Shown here: positions 11,056 to 21,439 of the stretch, in pieces
Layout of the letters: each line of letters starts with the position of its first letter
How positions within the stretch are numbered: the first letter of the stretch is position 1
Source of the DNA: Aplectana chamaeleonis
Taxonomy: Eukaryota > Nematoda > Chromadorea > Rhabditida > Cosmocercidae
Length of the DNA stretch: 64,000 nt
NCBI GenBank assembly: GCA_029168955.1
Contig: JAPDOI010000173.1
Span: 709,501-773,500 of the forward strand
Direction: 5' to 3'
Notes under the pieces: generated by a model
The model's input: only the letters and a program-made list of their open reading frames with translations
Told to the model about the DNA's origin: nothing
Database searches by the model: none
Position numbers and translations under genes: made by a program

Positions 11056-11635
11056 CTCAGATAATCGCCGCATTCAATGCATGTCGAATACGCATTCAAC
11101 TCGAAGACAAGGCGGTTTCGAGCACAGTAAGGGAACGTGCTGCTAGGGGAGCACGTGCTGCTATTGCGTTTCGAATTACATCACGTGCCCCAGCAAATAA
11201 GACATTCAGTGCATGCATGATACACATTCAACTCGATGACAAGACGATTTTCAAAAAAAGGAAAGCATACGACGCACTCTTGAGACGGGACTAAGAGGCC
11301 GGCAGCGTCGCCCGTTCATTTACCCAAGTTTGCGGTATTTGACACGCCCAGCTGCTGGAGGTCTCGTCCAACCGCTGGCGGCCCCATATGGTGCTCTGCG
11401 AGCTGGCCGCGTCGCACGTTGGTGTGCCGGCCGTGTCGCCTGTCGGTGTGCTGCTGCGATTGTGCTGGAGTACCTTGCAGCACGTGCTCCTCCTACTATT
11501 TTTTGCGGTGCGTGCTCCTGCGATGAAATTTCGCAGCACGTGCCCATGCGATAGAGCCTTTCGATGAGTGTGGTCACTCGAGTTGAATGCATATTCGACA
11601 CGCATTGAATGCGGCGATTTTCCGAGAATGTAGAT
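11056..11635. repeat. Foldback repeat with CGCCGCATTCAATGC arms
   Basis: The left arm at about 11056-11110 (ATCGCCGCATTCAATGCATG) is reverse-complemented at about 11578-11635. A partial direct copy of the left arm lies near 11200-11250. The GC-rich interior at 11300-11560 yields overlapping spurious open frames on both strands. It is a non-coding foldback or MITE. Confidence 0.55.
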
Positions 11636-12189
11636 GGTCTATCAAAATGTGGGATCTGGAGAAAAGCTTCTGAGAAGAGGTGCAAGAGATGCAAGATCTG
11701 AATGTCCATAGAATAAGTAAGCTCTGGTAAATCCCTATTGACTGTGGATTTTGATTATCACCAGCAGCGGAGGGGTGGGCTTCGGCGAAATATAAGTAGT
11801 GATAAGGAGGTTCCGACGAAAAAGCCACCGCTTCGCGCTGTTCAGCTGTATCTCTGTATATACACATTCTCTATTTGTCTGTTTGGCTGTTTTCAAGAAA
11901 ACTTTTTTTAGTCAGAGTGACCATACCCCATGAAATGTTCTTTTCTGCGATCACTTTTGAGCGTGAAATCCGGGTATGACTCCGGAGCTGCCTGGAATTA
12001 TTCTTGGATGAGGGGGTTACAGGCGTTTTCAAAGCATCGTGGCTGGAGGATCAAGGTCATCAGGCAAATTGAGGAGTATTCTGAAAAAGATTCGTCTCAA
12101 AACTTGTGCATTTAGGGTGCTGAACACGAATCTGGAATCCATTTGTCGAGCTTCTCAGATTTGCTTTCGAGTAGAGTGAGGACTTTTTA

Positions 12190-12380
12190 AAAAGATACCG
12201 AACGAACGAATATCGAATAAATTCGTTCTTTTTTTTCGAACGAACGAATTTCGAATAAATTCGTTCATTTCTTATTTTGAACGAACAAATTTCGCATAAA
12301 TTCGTTCATTTTTCATTCCGAACGAACGGATTTCGAATAAATTCGTTCATTTTTCATTTCGAACGATCAAATATTCGAAA
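12190..12380. repeat. 42-bp tandem array, left subterminal
   Basis: About four degenerate units of 41-43 bp, each with the sequence AATAAATTCGTTC preceded by GAACGAACGAAT. Each unit is itself near-palindromic. Confidence 0.8.
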
Positions 12381-12612
12381 TTCGAATGTTCGAATGACGG
12401 ATATTTTAAGCAACCATAGCAATATCGCGCAACTAAGAAGTGATCGGCAATAACAAGTTGAATTCTTCTTCTAGAGCTTTATTTCCACCTACAATTGAAA
12501 TTATTAAGGCACGACTCATCTCTAAACCTGTACGGGCTACAACAAAAAGAATGCTACAAAATCAACTTTTCCGCTCTAACATATTCTAAGGAGCTTATTC
12601 GACGAGCCTAAC

Positions 12613-12782
12613 TAACTTCGCTTGCCCCATAAGCCAGCCAGATTGGTGGAGCCGAGCTCCATAGCTATCTCCATAGGGTGCTTTCGCCTCTATGGTTTAA
12701 ATGAGAGGCGCAGAGTTCTGCTGGAGCCAACAACGGGGCTCGGCTCCACCGACCTGGCTGGCTTATGGAGCGAGCAAAGTTA
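12613..12782. repeat. Short foldback with CCATAAGCCAGCCAG arms
   Basis: About 48-bp arms at 12613-12660 and 12735-12782 (key stretch GGTGGAGCCGAGC) enclose a loop of roughly 75 bp. It looks like an independent small foldback element inside hAT-like element 3. Confidence 0.7.
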
Positions 12783-12961
12783 GGAACCCGATACATCATT
12801 CGACGCAGAATTTTACGTAGATTTCAAAAAGAACCCTCACCAGTTTAAAGAATTATAGGCGAAAAACCGGTGTTTCGTAAAATAAATTAGGCTGAAGGAT
12901 CGAGAAAATATTTTTCCAAACTGGAAGCACAAGTTGACGCAGAATTCTATCTCCAAGCACA

Positions 12962-15900
12962 AAAAGTTACTTACTTACTTTGATACTTTGATGATCCATC
13001 TTCATCGGCGGTCTTCTCGATGTGGACTACATTCGCTCCAGGATTTTCTGGAAAGAGCAACAGTCAGCCAGTACGGTAGACCCTTCTGCTTGAATGATTT
13101 ACTGAACGTGTCAGCCCAGCGTGTCGCGGGGCGTCCGAGGGTCCTCTGGATGTCTCGTGCACACCAATACGAAATTCTGGTACTCCATCTGTCATTGGAC
13201 CGGCGTAGTACGTGCCCTGCCCATCTGTGCTTTGTTGATTTAATATGAGACAGCGCATCACGAATGCCAGACTTCTTTCGAATGTCCTGACTGCTGAGTC
13301 CTTCTTGGTATTGCTTTCGGCGGTTTGTCTTCAGAAGACACCTCTCCAAAGCTCTTTGCGAAGTCCTCATTGCGACCGAGATCCGCTTATTGTAAGCCCA
13401 CGTCTCGGTGCTGTAGCATAACGCTGGAAGCACAGTGGAATCGAAGAGGTGAGCTCTAAGCTTATCGTCATGAATCTCATTGGCCACTTCCCGAATAGTG
13501 CCCATAGCTGCCAAGGCTGGCTGCTCTTCGTCGCCGGCACATCTCATTCGTCAGGTCGTTTGCCATGTTGACTTCTTGCCCGAGATAGATGTAGCTATCC
13601 ACTTTATCCAGTACAGTTCCGTCGAGGGTAACCGGCCCTCCATCGCACCATTGATTCGTTATCGTTTGAGTTTTACCTATGTTAATCGACAAACTAATCG
13701 CTCTGCCCACTCCATCTAACTCATTCAGCATTTCGTTGATCTCCTGCGTGTTGTTGCTGATGAGAACAATGTCGTCCGAAAACCGCAAGTTAGAGAGCTT
13801 TCTTCCTTCGATACTCAAGCCTTTGTTGTCCCAGTCAAGCTGGCTCATCGCATACTGGAGGGCAGAAGTGAAGAAATTCGGTGATATTGTGTCACCTTGC
13901 CGAACACCTTTTTCGATTAGAATTCGCAGCTTACGTTCAAACAACTGAATAGTTGTCAATGTTCTTGTGTTGCACTGCTCCAATATATTCACGTACGCAG
14001 GGTCGACTCCGGCGTGTAACAAAGCGTTGAGTACAGCATTTATCTCCACTGAATCAAAAACCTTCTTGTAGTCGACAAAAGTGAGACACAAAGGCATTTT
14101 GTGCTACCGACATCTCTCGCCCAACAGCGATGTGGTGTGGATGTGATCCATGCAACAGAATCCCTTTCTGAATCCGGCTTGCTCTACTGGCTGGTAAGCA
14201 TCCAAGGTGGCCTCCAAACGATTGAGTACAATCTTGGTGAAAACCTTATACGAAATGGGCAGCAGAGCGATGGGACGGTATCCTCCTTGTTCCCCTTCTT
14301 GAAAATCAGAACTGTCTTGAAGCATTTCCATTGATCTGGTATTGACCGGGCTTCCAGGTAAGCATTAAAATGTTCAGCCAAAATCCTGCACACGGCTTCG
14401 CCTCCTGATCTCAGCAAGTCTGCAGAGAATCCATCTGTACCAGGGGCTGTTCCTTTCTTCAGCGACCGCAGAACATTCGCGACCTCGGATGAGAGAATCG
14501 GCGGCACAGAGTCTTCCGTGGGAGATGAACATCTCAAAACAGGTGTGGTTGAGCGGAAGAGGTCTGTATACAAGTCCGTTACAATGTGCCCCATATCCAA
14601 TCTGGCTTTTCTGGGATTTCCGTGCTTGTCTTTCAGGCAAGCCGTTACGGTGCGATGATCCGAGAGGTCGGTCTGACAGCGTATCAGGCTGCGCCTTTGA
14701 ATTGCAGTCTTGAGAAGTTTGTTCCTGCGATGTTCTCTGAGAGACTCCTTTACTGCTATGCGACAGGCCTTGTTGATGACGGTCTTCTCAAGATGTGAAG
14801 CATTAGGGTCTCGTCTAATTTCTCCTCGGCGTTTTAAGAGTTCTTGTGCATTAGATTTCATCCTTTCCTCTCTGGACTGTCGAACCTCCATTGCCTCTTT
14901 CCCGCACTGAAGTAGACCATCGGCTAGAGCCTCCAAGTCCGTTGTAGGATTGTCAGTCGATCTCCAAGGATAGTCTTTAATCGCTGCTTCCATTATTGCT
15001 TCATTATAGCAAGAAAAGCGGATGGGTGGGCGGCGATGTGTATCCCGCTTGAAGATGCGTTTGTTTAGACGAATTTAGGCCCGAAGAAGACGATGATCGG
15101 ATCCACAGTCGAAGGACGGGACTTCTCCAGTATCCATCAAACTCCATTTTCGATTTGTTAGGATATGGTCCAGTTCTGAGCGGGTGCGCCCATTGGAGCT
15201 TTCCCATGCCCACCGTCTGTGCTTTTTCTTTTCGAATAGCGAATTACTATGGAACAGGTTACATGATGACATCAAGTCCTGCAAACGAACGCCATTGCTG
15301 CTTCTGACTTCGTCAACATGTCGACCAAGTCTCCAATTGCCGTCGTCTGAGTTGCCCATAATCGCGTTAAAATCTCCACAAATGAACTTGTGGTAGGACT
15401 TCTCCATCCTGACTGTTGTTTCCAGCTCAGCGTAAAAACTTTCCTTTTCTTCGTCTTCTGCAACATCAGTGGGTGCGTAGCAGTTCACTATGATTATAAG
15501 CGTCTTCTGGTCGGTTCTTAGGAGCAGTACAGCTATACGTGGGCCCAGAATTTCATGCGAGTGGATGCTTGACTAAACTCCAGGGTGCACAAGAAAGCCA
15601 ACTCCGATATTTTTTGCCGTGACTTTCTGTCCCATCATCATCAGCTCTCCTCGGTCGGTCTTTCTCGTGTACGCCTCCTTAACTTTCGTTTCCTGTAAAC
15701 AGATAACATCGTACTTTATTCTCCTCGACTGGTGGAGAAGAGTTCTGAGATCAGCGTTGGATGCGACTGTTCGGCAGTTGTATGTGCAGATGTATAGACT
15801 TTCTTCACGTAGGGTAATGGATTTCCCAATGAAGCCCCGTCCTGTTCCTCGTCCGTCCTCGGTAGAGGCATCTCCGGGCGTCGTGGGAGAGCATATCCGA

Positions 15901-16080
15901 TTTCGGGTCGGTTTCATATTGTTAGCGAATGTAGGAGCCATTTTGTGGTCTAGTTACTCCCAGAGTGCATAGCCGGTGCTATCGGGAGCCGCCCGTTCTC
16001 ACATTAGTAAAACTAATGCTACGTCGAACTGCGTGACCGTCTGTGCCGTTGGCCATTTCACAGGACAAATCCTGATCATA
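12962..16080 (-). mobile_element. RTE-type non-LTR retrotransposon, nearly full length but decayed
   Basis: A minus-strand LINE whose 3' end lies at about 12962-12985, where the element strand ends in a short AAGTAAGTAAGT repeat typical of RTE elements. The 5' boundary is not exact; sequence upstream of the endonuclease extends to about 16080. Its coding relic is described separately. Confidence 0.72.
13002..15941 (-). pseudogene. RTE endonuclease-reverse transcriptase polyprotein relic
   Basis: RTE elements encode one protein with an N-terminal APE-like endonuclease and a C-terminal reverse transcriptase. The endonuclease lies at 15075-15941 on the minus strand, with YICTYNCRT, DVICLQETK, ICGDFNA, ELDHIL and a terminal SDHRLL, the expected order of APE motifs. 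The RT lies at 13477-14993, with GTDGFSADLL, a YRPIAL motif, FVDYKKVFDS, GVRQGDTISPNFF and the catalytic FSDD box, where FADD is usual. An RTE-type C-terminal region (LCYSTETWAYNKR, WAGHVLRR) follows at 13002-13547. Breaks: an in-frame stop at 15573-15575, a stop at 15075-15077, a frame change near 14290, a stop at 14104-14106 and a second frame change near 13500. The protein cannot be made intact. Overlapping plus-strand open frames are shadows. Confidence 0.9.
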
Positions 16081-16599
16081 AATGTTCACCCCTTCACCAC
16101 GATGAGGTGACACATAAAGGGGACAAAAAAGTTATGGACGAAAAACCGGCAGTGACACCCACCCAATCTTGAAAATGTATTGCATGAGTGTTGTATCACT
16201 TTCATTCTTTTTCGGGGCGTTTCACCTTGTTTCTCAATGATGGAGGTTCCCCCTTCACCTGCCCAGAGGTGAAGGTTGGTGGAGTACTTGGCTCCAGCCA
16301 ACGAAGCTAGGGTTGGTGTTATCATTGCGCAGCGGCATGAAAAAATGGGAGTGGCCAAGTGCGATTGCCATGTAGCTCCCCCTGTTAGAACCGGCCTAGT
16401 AGCCTCATCAAACGGTTTGGGGAAAAAATTTGGCTCTCGCGTTCGGGAAAATGGAACAATGGAGTATTGAAGAAAATGACATCGGTCTTGAAAGGTATGT
16501 CGATTCCTTCATACATTAGAGCTGATTTTGATATTTTGTGTTAAATCAGCTCGGGTATTCAAATTCGAATAACGTTTGAATATTCACCTCTGCGAATAA

Positions 16600-16870
16600 T
16601 CGAATTTGAATAATGTTCGAATATTCACTTTTTGCGAATAGTCGAACTCGAATAATATTCGAATATTCACCTTTTCCGAATAGTCGAATTCGAATAATAT
16701 TCGAGTATTCACCTTTTCCGAATGGTCGAATTCAAATAATATTCGAATATTCACCTTTCCCGAATAGTCGAATTCGAATAATGTTCGAATTTTCACCTTT
16801 TGCGAATAGCCGAATTCGAATAATGTTCGAATATGCACACTTTTCGAATATTCGAATAGAAATTCGTTCG
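16600..16870. repeat. 42-bp tandem array, right subterminal
   Basis: About six units of 42 bp built on AATTCGAATAATATTCGAAT. The regular period leaves both strands open and generates fake repetitive peptides (14-residue repeats) at 16584-16966, which should not be annotated as genes. Confidence 0.88.
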
Positions 16871-17073
16871 AAAAATTCGAATATTTATTCGAACTCGAAT
16901 ATTCGGTCCTCACTCTACTTTCGAACTTTCGATTGCGACGGCTTTAATAATATTCAGTTTTCTTAACCGGCGTCAACTTTGTTTTCACCACCCTAAATAA
17001 TCTCTACAGAGAAGTTATGAGGTAAACCTAATGTTTTGATCTGACTACCTTATACTCACCGTAACCTAACTTA

Positions 17074-17559
17074 AAGGCAGTGTTCACGATAATCTTCAAT
17101 TTTGAGATTATTCGCTACATCGTTTGTTTGGCCCCCGGGTAGAACTGAAATGACGAAGAAATCGAGAAAAACGCCTCAGAAGGGCACCAAATCCTTTACT
17201 CTCACCCCACCTTTTCACTCTAACTGGAACTGTTCGTTGTAGCAATGAAATCTTTTGTGGACATGCCTTTTGCGATTTTCTACTCTCTGTTGCTCTGTTC
17301 TTTCCTTTGGTCCCTAACTAATACTGGTTTGCCTGAAATATTCTTCCATTTTTTATTAACCTCGTTTTCCACCGGTGACAACCACCGTGAACATGTTCAT
17401 CCAATCGGACAACTAGTCCAGACGAGAGAATAATGTCACTGAAAAAAGACGTTATAGTGCGTTTCTCGCCGTTTCTTCGTAATTTTGATAACACTTGGAG
17501 GCCAACGCATTGCTTTATGTGAAAAACTCGGGGACGAAAATCATCGTGAAAAATGCCTT
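17074..17559. mobile_element. P1-family MITE, intact
   Basis: It starts AAGGCAGTGTTCACGATAA and ends ATCGTGAAAAATGCCTT, flanked by TA at 17072-17073 and 17560-17561. The 486-bp interior is colinear in reverse orientation with the copy at 24048-24544. No coding sequence. Confidence 0.82.
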
Positions 17560-17561
17560 TA

Positions 17562-19290
17562 ATCTACCGGAAGTCAATAAACGCACCTCAGATTGGTGTT
17601 GAGCACTCCAAATAAACACCCCCGGATAAAGATTCCGAGCTTCATCTATCGTAGCATTGAGGAAGTCGTCAAACGCCGTGTATCGCTCTCAAAATTTTCC
17701 CGAATGGTAGGTTTCGATAAAAATTTGCTGGAGACTTCCGAAATTATTGAACGGACCTCGGGATTGTGATCAGCTCAGCTCATCAAAAAAACTATGGCAG
17801 AATCCGAAGTCCGTTCTGAAACATTTTTCTTAAACGCTCCCAGAACCACCTGATTGACATAAGGACAACGCTCAGTGAACATTGAGAAATAATGGGAAAA
17901 GGTCTATAAACTTCAGGAGCTGTTCTAGGTAGCTAAAGAGCTACGTTCGAAAGTTGTTTTAGAAATATAGTTCACGTTTGATGTGGCTTTTTGTCGAATG
18001 GTGGTTAATATGAAATGATATAAAACCTCATAAGAAGATGTAGATTTCGCTGAGGAGTGACACCCTTATTCTTCGAAGAAGTTTTGATGTCCCAAAACCT
18101 GATCTGAATTTCGACAGTGTGGATTAAGAGGTGCGGGTGGGGCTACCTGGCGGCCGTGGCGGCGGTGAGCAGCTCAAGTTACAATAAACATAAGAAGCGC
18201 GCCAGCACTCTTGTCCACACAAAACCCGGTCGCTGTGTTTCCCAGGCTGGCTTCTTGTCCGACTGACACCGACCGGCTCATTTACGATCGTTACTAATTG
18301 TTGTTGTTGCCCGGGTGACTATACATACTTGTGTGCAGATAGACAACAGCGCCACCACCCCCGTAACCACTGCACCAACAGCTTCAACATAATAATCATT
18401 GAACACCATTTGCTATGGATTTGCTGCCTAGTTACCATTAATATAATTGAAATCAGCGCTTAGCTGGCACTACTAGCTGTTGTATCGATGCTGTTGTCCA
18501 TCAGCATTAGTCACATAACAGCGTTTCCCGTTCGGAAGTCTGCCCTTCTTTTCTCGTTGCTACACCCTGTACAAAGTCCAAATCATCAGGATCCTGCTTG
18601 AAGATCTGCCCTTTCTGTCTCGCGGATAGAGCTTTCTTCTCAAGAAAGCTTCGCGCTGCCGCGCCGCTTGCCATTACCAAGTTACATAATATTATTCGTC
18701 AGACCGTCTATTTTGGTTTTGTGAACTTTTTTAAATTCTCCCTTAGTTTTTTACGGCATTCGTTTCGATATTTTTCGCGACTGCAGCACTCAATATTAAG
18801 CTTTTGTCTAATTTTTGAATGGTCCGTCTTGCTTACCTCACTTTGGTTACCCTTTACGCGATGCTTAAGACTTCTCAATTTATAGTTCTCAATTCGAAAA
18901 CCTCTTAACTCGAACTCATTTACTTTATTGTGTCACAATGTAGATTATTCACTTCCGTTCCTGGACGAAATCACACTTGTCGTCTGAGCGAACTTTCGGA
19001 GTGCTGCGTGCTGACTGTTGGGTATTTGAATTTACCTTATTGATGTTAGCAACCGCGCAGGGATCCCACCTTATTTTCAGGCCTAAGTTCTCTGCAGACG
19101 CTAGACTGGATGTAACAATTTTTGTTGGCGAACTAAACGAAACTATTTATGTATGTGTATTGGCCCGATCCTCACCTCATCTCACGGTTTATGATTGCTG
19201 GCACAAACACTCTTCCATGCTTTGCAGTAGTCAACAGCAATACTTCGAAATGGGTAATAAAATTGTCAAATAGAATTCTTGAACTATATA
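17562..19290. other. Intron DNA, nothing certain recognised
   Basis: Apart from two decayed inverted copies of the GTGCTGAACACGAATC motif (about 17590 and 17755), no repeat boundary or RNA gene could be drawn. The open frame at 18598-18885 begins with a CPFC motif but shows no further domain and is not called. Confidence 0.4.
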
Positions 19291-20274
19291 TACCAGGTTG
19301 TTCAATAAGTTTTGTCGTTCGATAAAAAAACACAATTTTATAGTTCAAAATACACTTTATTATTCAGTACATATAATCTCCCTGAACATTAAAGGCAGTG
19401 TTCACGATAAGATTCGTTTTTCTGCTTTTCCGCCTATCTTGAGGACGGTCTCATGCTGATTCTAATGATGTTTTTGAAATCGCACGAGACCTTCTGGGAA
19501 CGGAGTTATGGTCTCTTAAAGATTGAGCTAAGGAAACATGGTGGACGAGTTGTCCGAGGCTTGTAACTTCCGTCTTTTGCAGCCGATGTATACGAGCCAG
19601 GGCTGTGCGTAATTACGAATTACGGTTTACGATCTACGAATTACGGCCGTTTTGGCGGTTTTTTTTACGATTTACGATTTACGAAATTTCGACCTAAAAT
19701 CGTAACGAATCGTAACAAATCGTGAAAATGCGACTGGGGAGAACAACTCAGGCGATTCTCGGCCTCGAGACGACTGACAGCTCGGATCGTTCTCTCAATC
19801 TGCGAATCGGCTTCGGTTGCTGTCCGAGCCACTGTTGCTGCTTTCCGGGCCATTGTTGTTGTTGTCCGAGCTCCTGTAGTTCGCCCGAACAGCAACAGCA
19901 GAAATTTAGAGCAAGAGCCAAACTGTCAAGCGGCCCCGATTCTGTTCGATGGGGCTCAGAGCCGAGAATCTTCAGAGAATATAAAGTTGCTGTCTACAGC
20001 ATGGTTAAAATTAACTTTTTTGCATTTCCAGCATTTGATTGTTTTTTCCAATTTTAACATGCTGTGAAAGTTTTCTCTGGCATTTTCAGGCGGACGCAGT
20101 TAACAGCAGAGAGGTCGGTTATGGCAAAATATAGTTGTTGATAATGAGATTCCCTAACGATCGACTGCTCCGCTTTTCACACCGACCGCCTCTAATTTGT
20201 TATTGGGTTCCAACCCTTCTTTGTTCCATAAACGAGCCAAGTCGGTGGAGCGGTGGAAAATATCTTCTTTGTTT

Positions 20275-20665
20275 TTTTACCCGTCTTGAAAACGGTCGCA
20301 TTCTCATTCCAATGATGTCTCTTTAATCGTACAAGACCTTCTGGGAACGGATTTATGGTCCCTCAAAAATTGAGCTAGGGAAGCATTGTGGACGAGTTGT
20401 CCGGGGCTTGTAACTTCCGTCTCTTGCAGCCAATGTATGCGAGCTAACCTGAGTAAAGAGATAAGCTGAGAATGAAGGACAGAACGGGGCTTTTGATCGG
20501 AAACCATCGCTCATCTCACGTTCTCGATTGTTCCATTGTTCACGTCGCGGGGCGGAAAGGGGCCGGACATGCCCAGAGCGGCGGGGTTTGCCCACTTTTC
20601 TAAGCCGTTTGAGAAGCGTTTGCCTAGGAAAATTCGAGGATGAAGTGTATCGTGAGCAGTGCCTT
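20275..20665. mobile_element. P1-type MITE lacking its left terminus
   Basis: The interior is colinear with the MITE at 19392-23999 (CTTCTGGGAACGGATTTATG, then CGAGCTAACCTGAGTAAAGA). The right end is GTGAGCAGTGCCTT. The left end, expected near 20250-20275, is missing. It directly abuts the foldback starting at 20668, sharing one TA. Confidence 0.65.
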
Positions 20666-20667
20666 TA

Positions 20668-21130
20668 AAGGCAGCATACACTCTCGTAAACGTGGTTGGG
20701 ATAACAATGTGGATCGAGCCGTATGGCTTACAACATAATGCCTACGCATTTTGAAGTGTCAAAAATGACCCAAAACGCCGCTACATGAGCTAGAAGTTGG
20801 CCCCGCCCTGTATTTTCACGCCCCCTGTATTTGCTCTTTTGCTCCAAAGCAGGGTCGCTGGGTCATCTTCGCCGTCAGTGACGTGTGTGGTTCACTTGTT
20901 AGGCAATACACAAACAGTACTGACGGTGAAAATGACCCAGCAACCTTGCGTTGTAGGAAAAGGCCAAATACAGGGGGCGTGAAAATACAGGGCGGGCCCA
21001 ACTTCTAACTAATGGAGCGGCATTGTGGATCGTTTTTGACACTTCAAAATGCGTAGGCGTTGTAATCTAGGCCATACCATTCTATTTCCGTAGTTATCTC
21101 AATCACGTTTACGAGCGTGTATGCTGCCTT
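20668..21130. mobile_element. Foldback MITE with AAGGCAGCATACAC ends
   Basis: Two arms of about 220 bp (20668-20893 and 20915-21130) are reverse complements, so nearly the whole 463 bp folds into a hairpin. The flanks are TA. The terminal AAGGCAG is shared with the P1 MITEs but the interior is unrelated. Short open frames on both strands (20797-20982, 20816-21001) are mirror images produced by the palindrome. Confidence 0.85.
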
Positions 21131-21439
21131 TAAACAAGTGTGTATCCTTCCCTAGACAGATATGGCCTTCAACTCTCGAACACCGCATTTTTTCCTAACA
21201 CAGTAATTCCCTCCTTGGCTTTCACCGAACTGTGTTTGATATAGCGATGATTCTTTATATTTCCATATTCAAGAGTAGGGCAAAACGTGGCACAGGTTCG
21301 GTACTTGGTCAAGCTTAAAATTTTACTGTTCTGTAAAGTTGTTTCTATCCCACGTACGTTCACTGAAATTTTTTTCAAGTACTGCTCAGGACCGTGTTAT
21401 TTTCAAACCAAACCTCAAGTCCTACCTTTGATGTGAAAA

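Larger units (their letters stand above)
12172..16917. mobile_element. hAT-like element 3 with 42-bp subterminal arrays, host to an RTE LINE
   Basis: The ends are TAGAGTGAGGAC and GTCCTCACTCTA. They are flanked by CTTTCGAG (12164-12171) and CTTTCGAA (16918-16925), an 8-bp duplication with one mismatch. Just inside each end is a degenerate tandem array with a period of about 42 bp (12190-12380 and 16600-16870). The interior holds an inverted repeat and a decayed RTE LINE, which accounts for most of the 4.7 kb. No hAT transposase was found. Confidence 0.7.

Noticed and set aside
16584..16966. Repetitive 14-residue peptides on both strands
   Set aside because: They are produced by a 42-bp tandem array whose period is a multiple of three. 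Open on both strands and not protein-like.
18598..18885. Open frame starting KICPFCLADRAF, considered as a zinc-binding exon
   Set aside because: A single CPFC pair with no partner ligands, an AT-rich hydrophobic remainder and no consistent splice phase.
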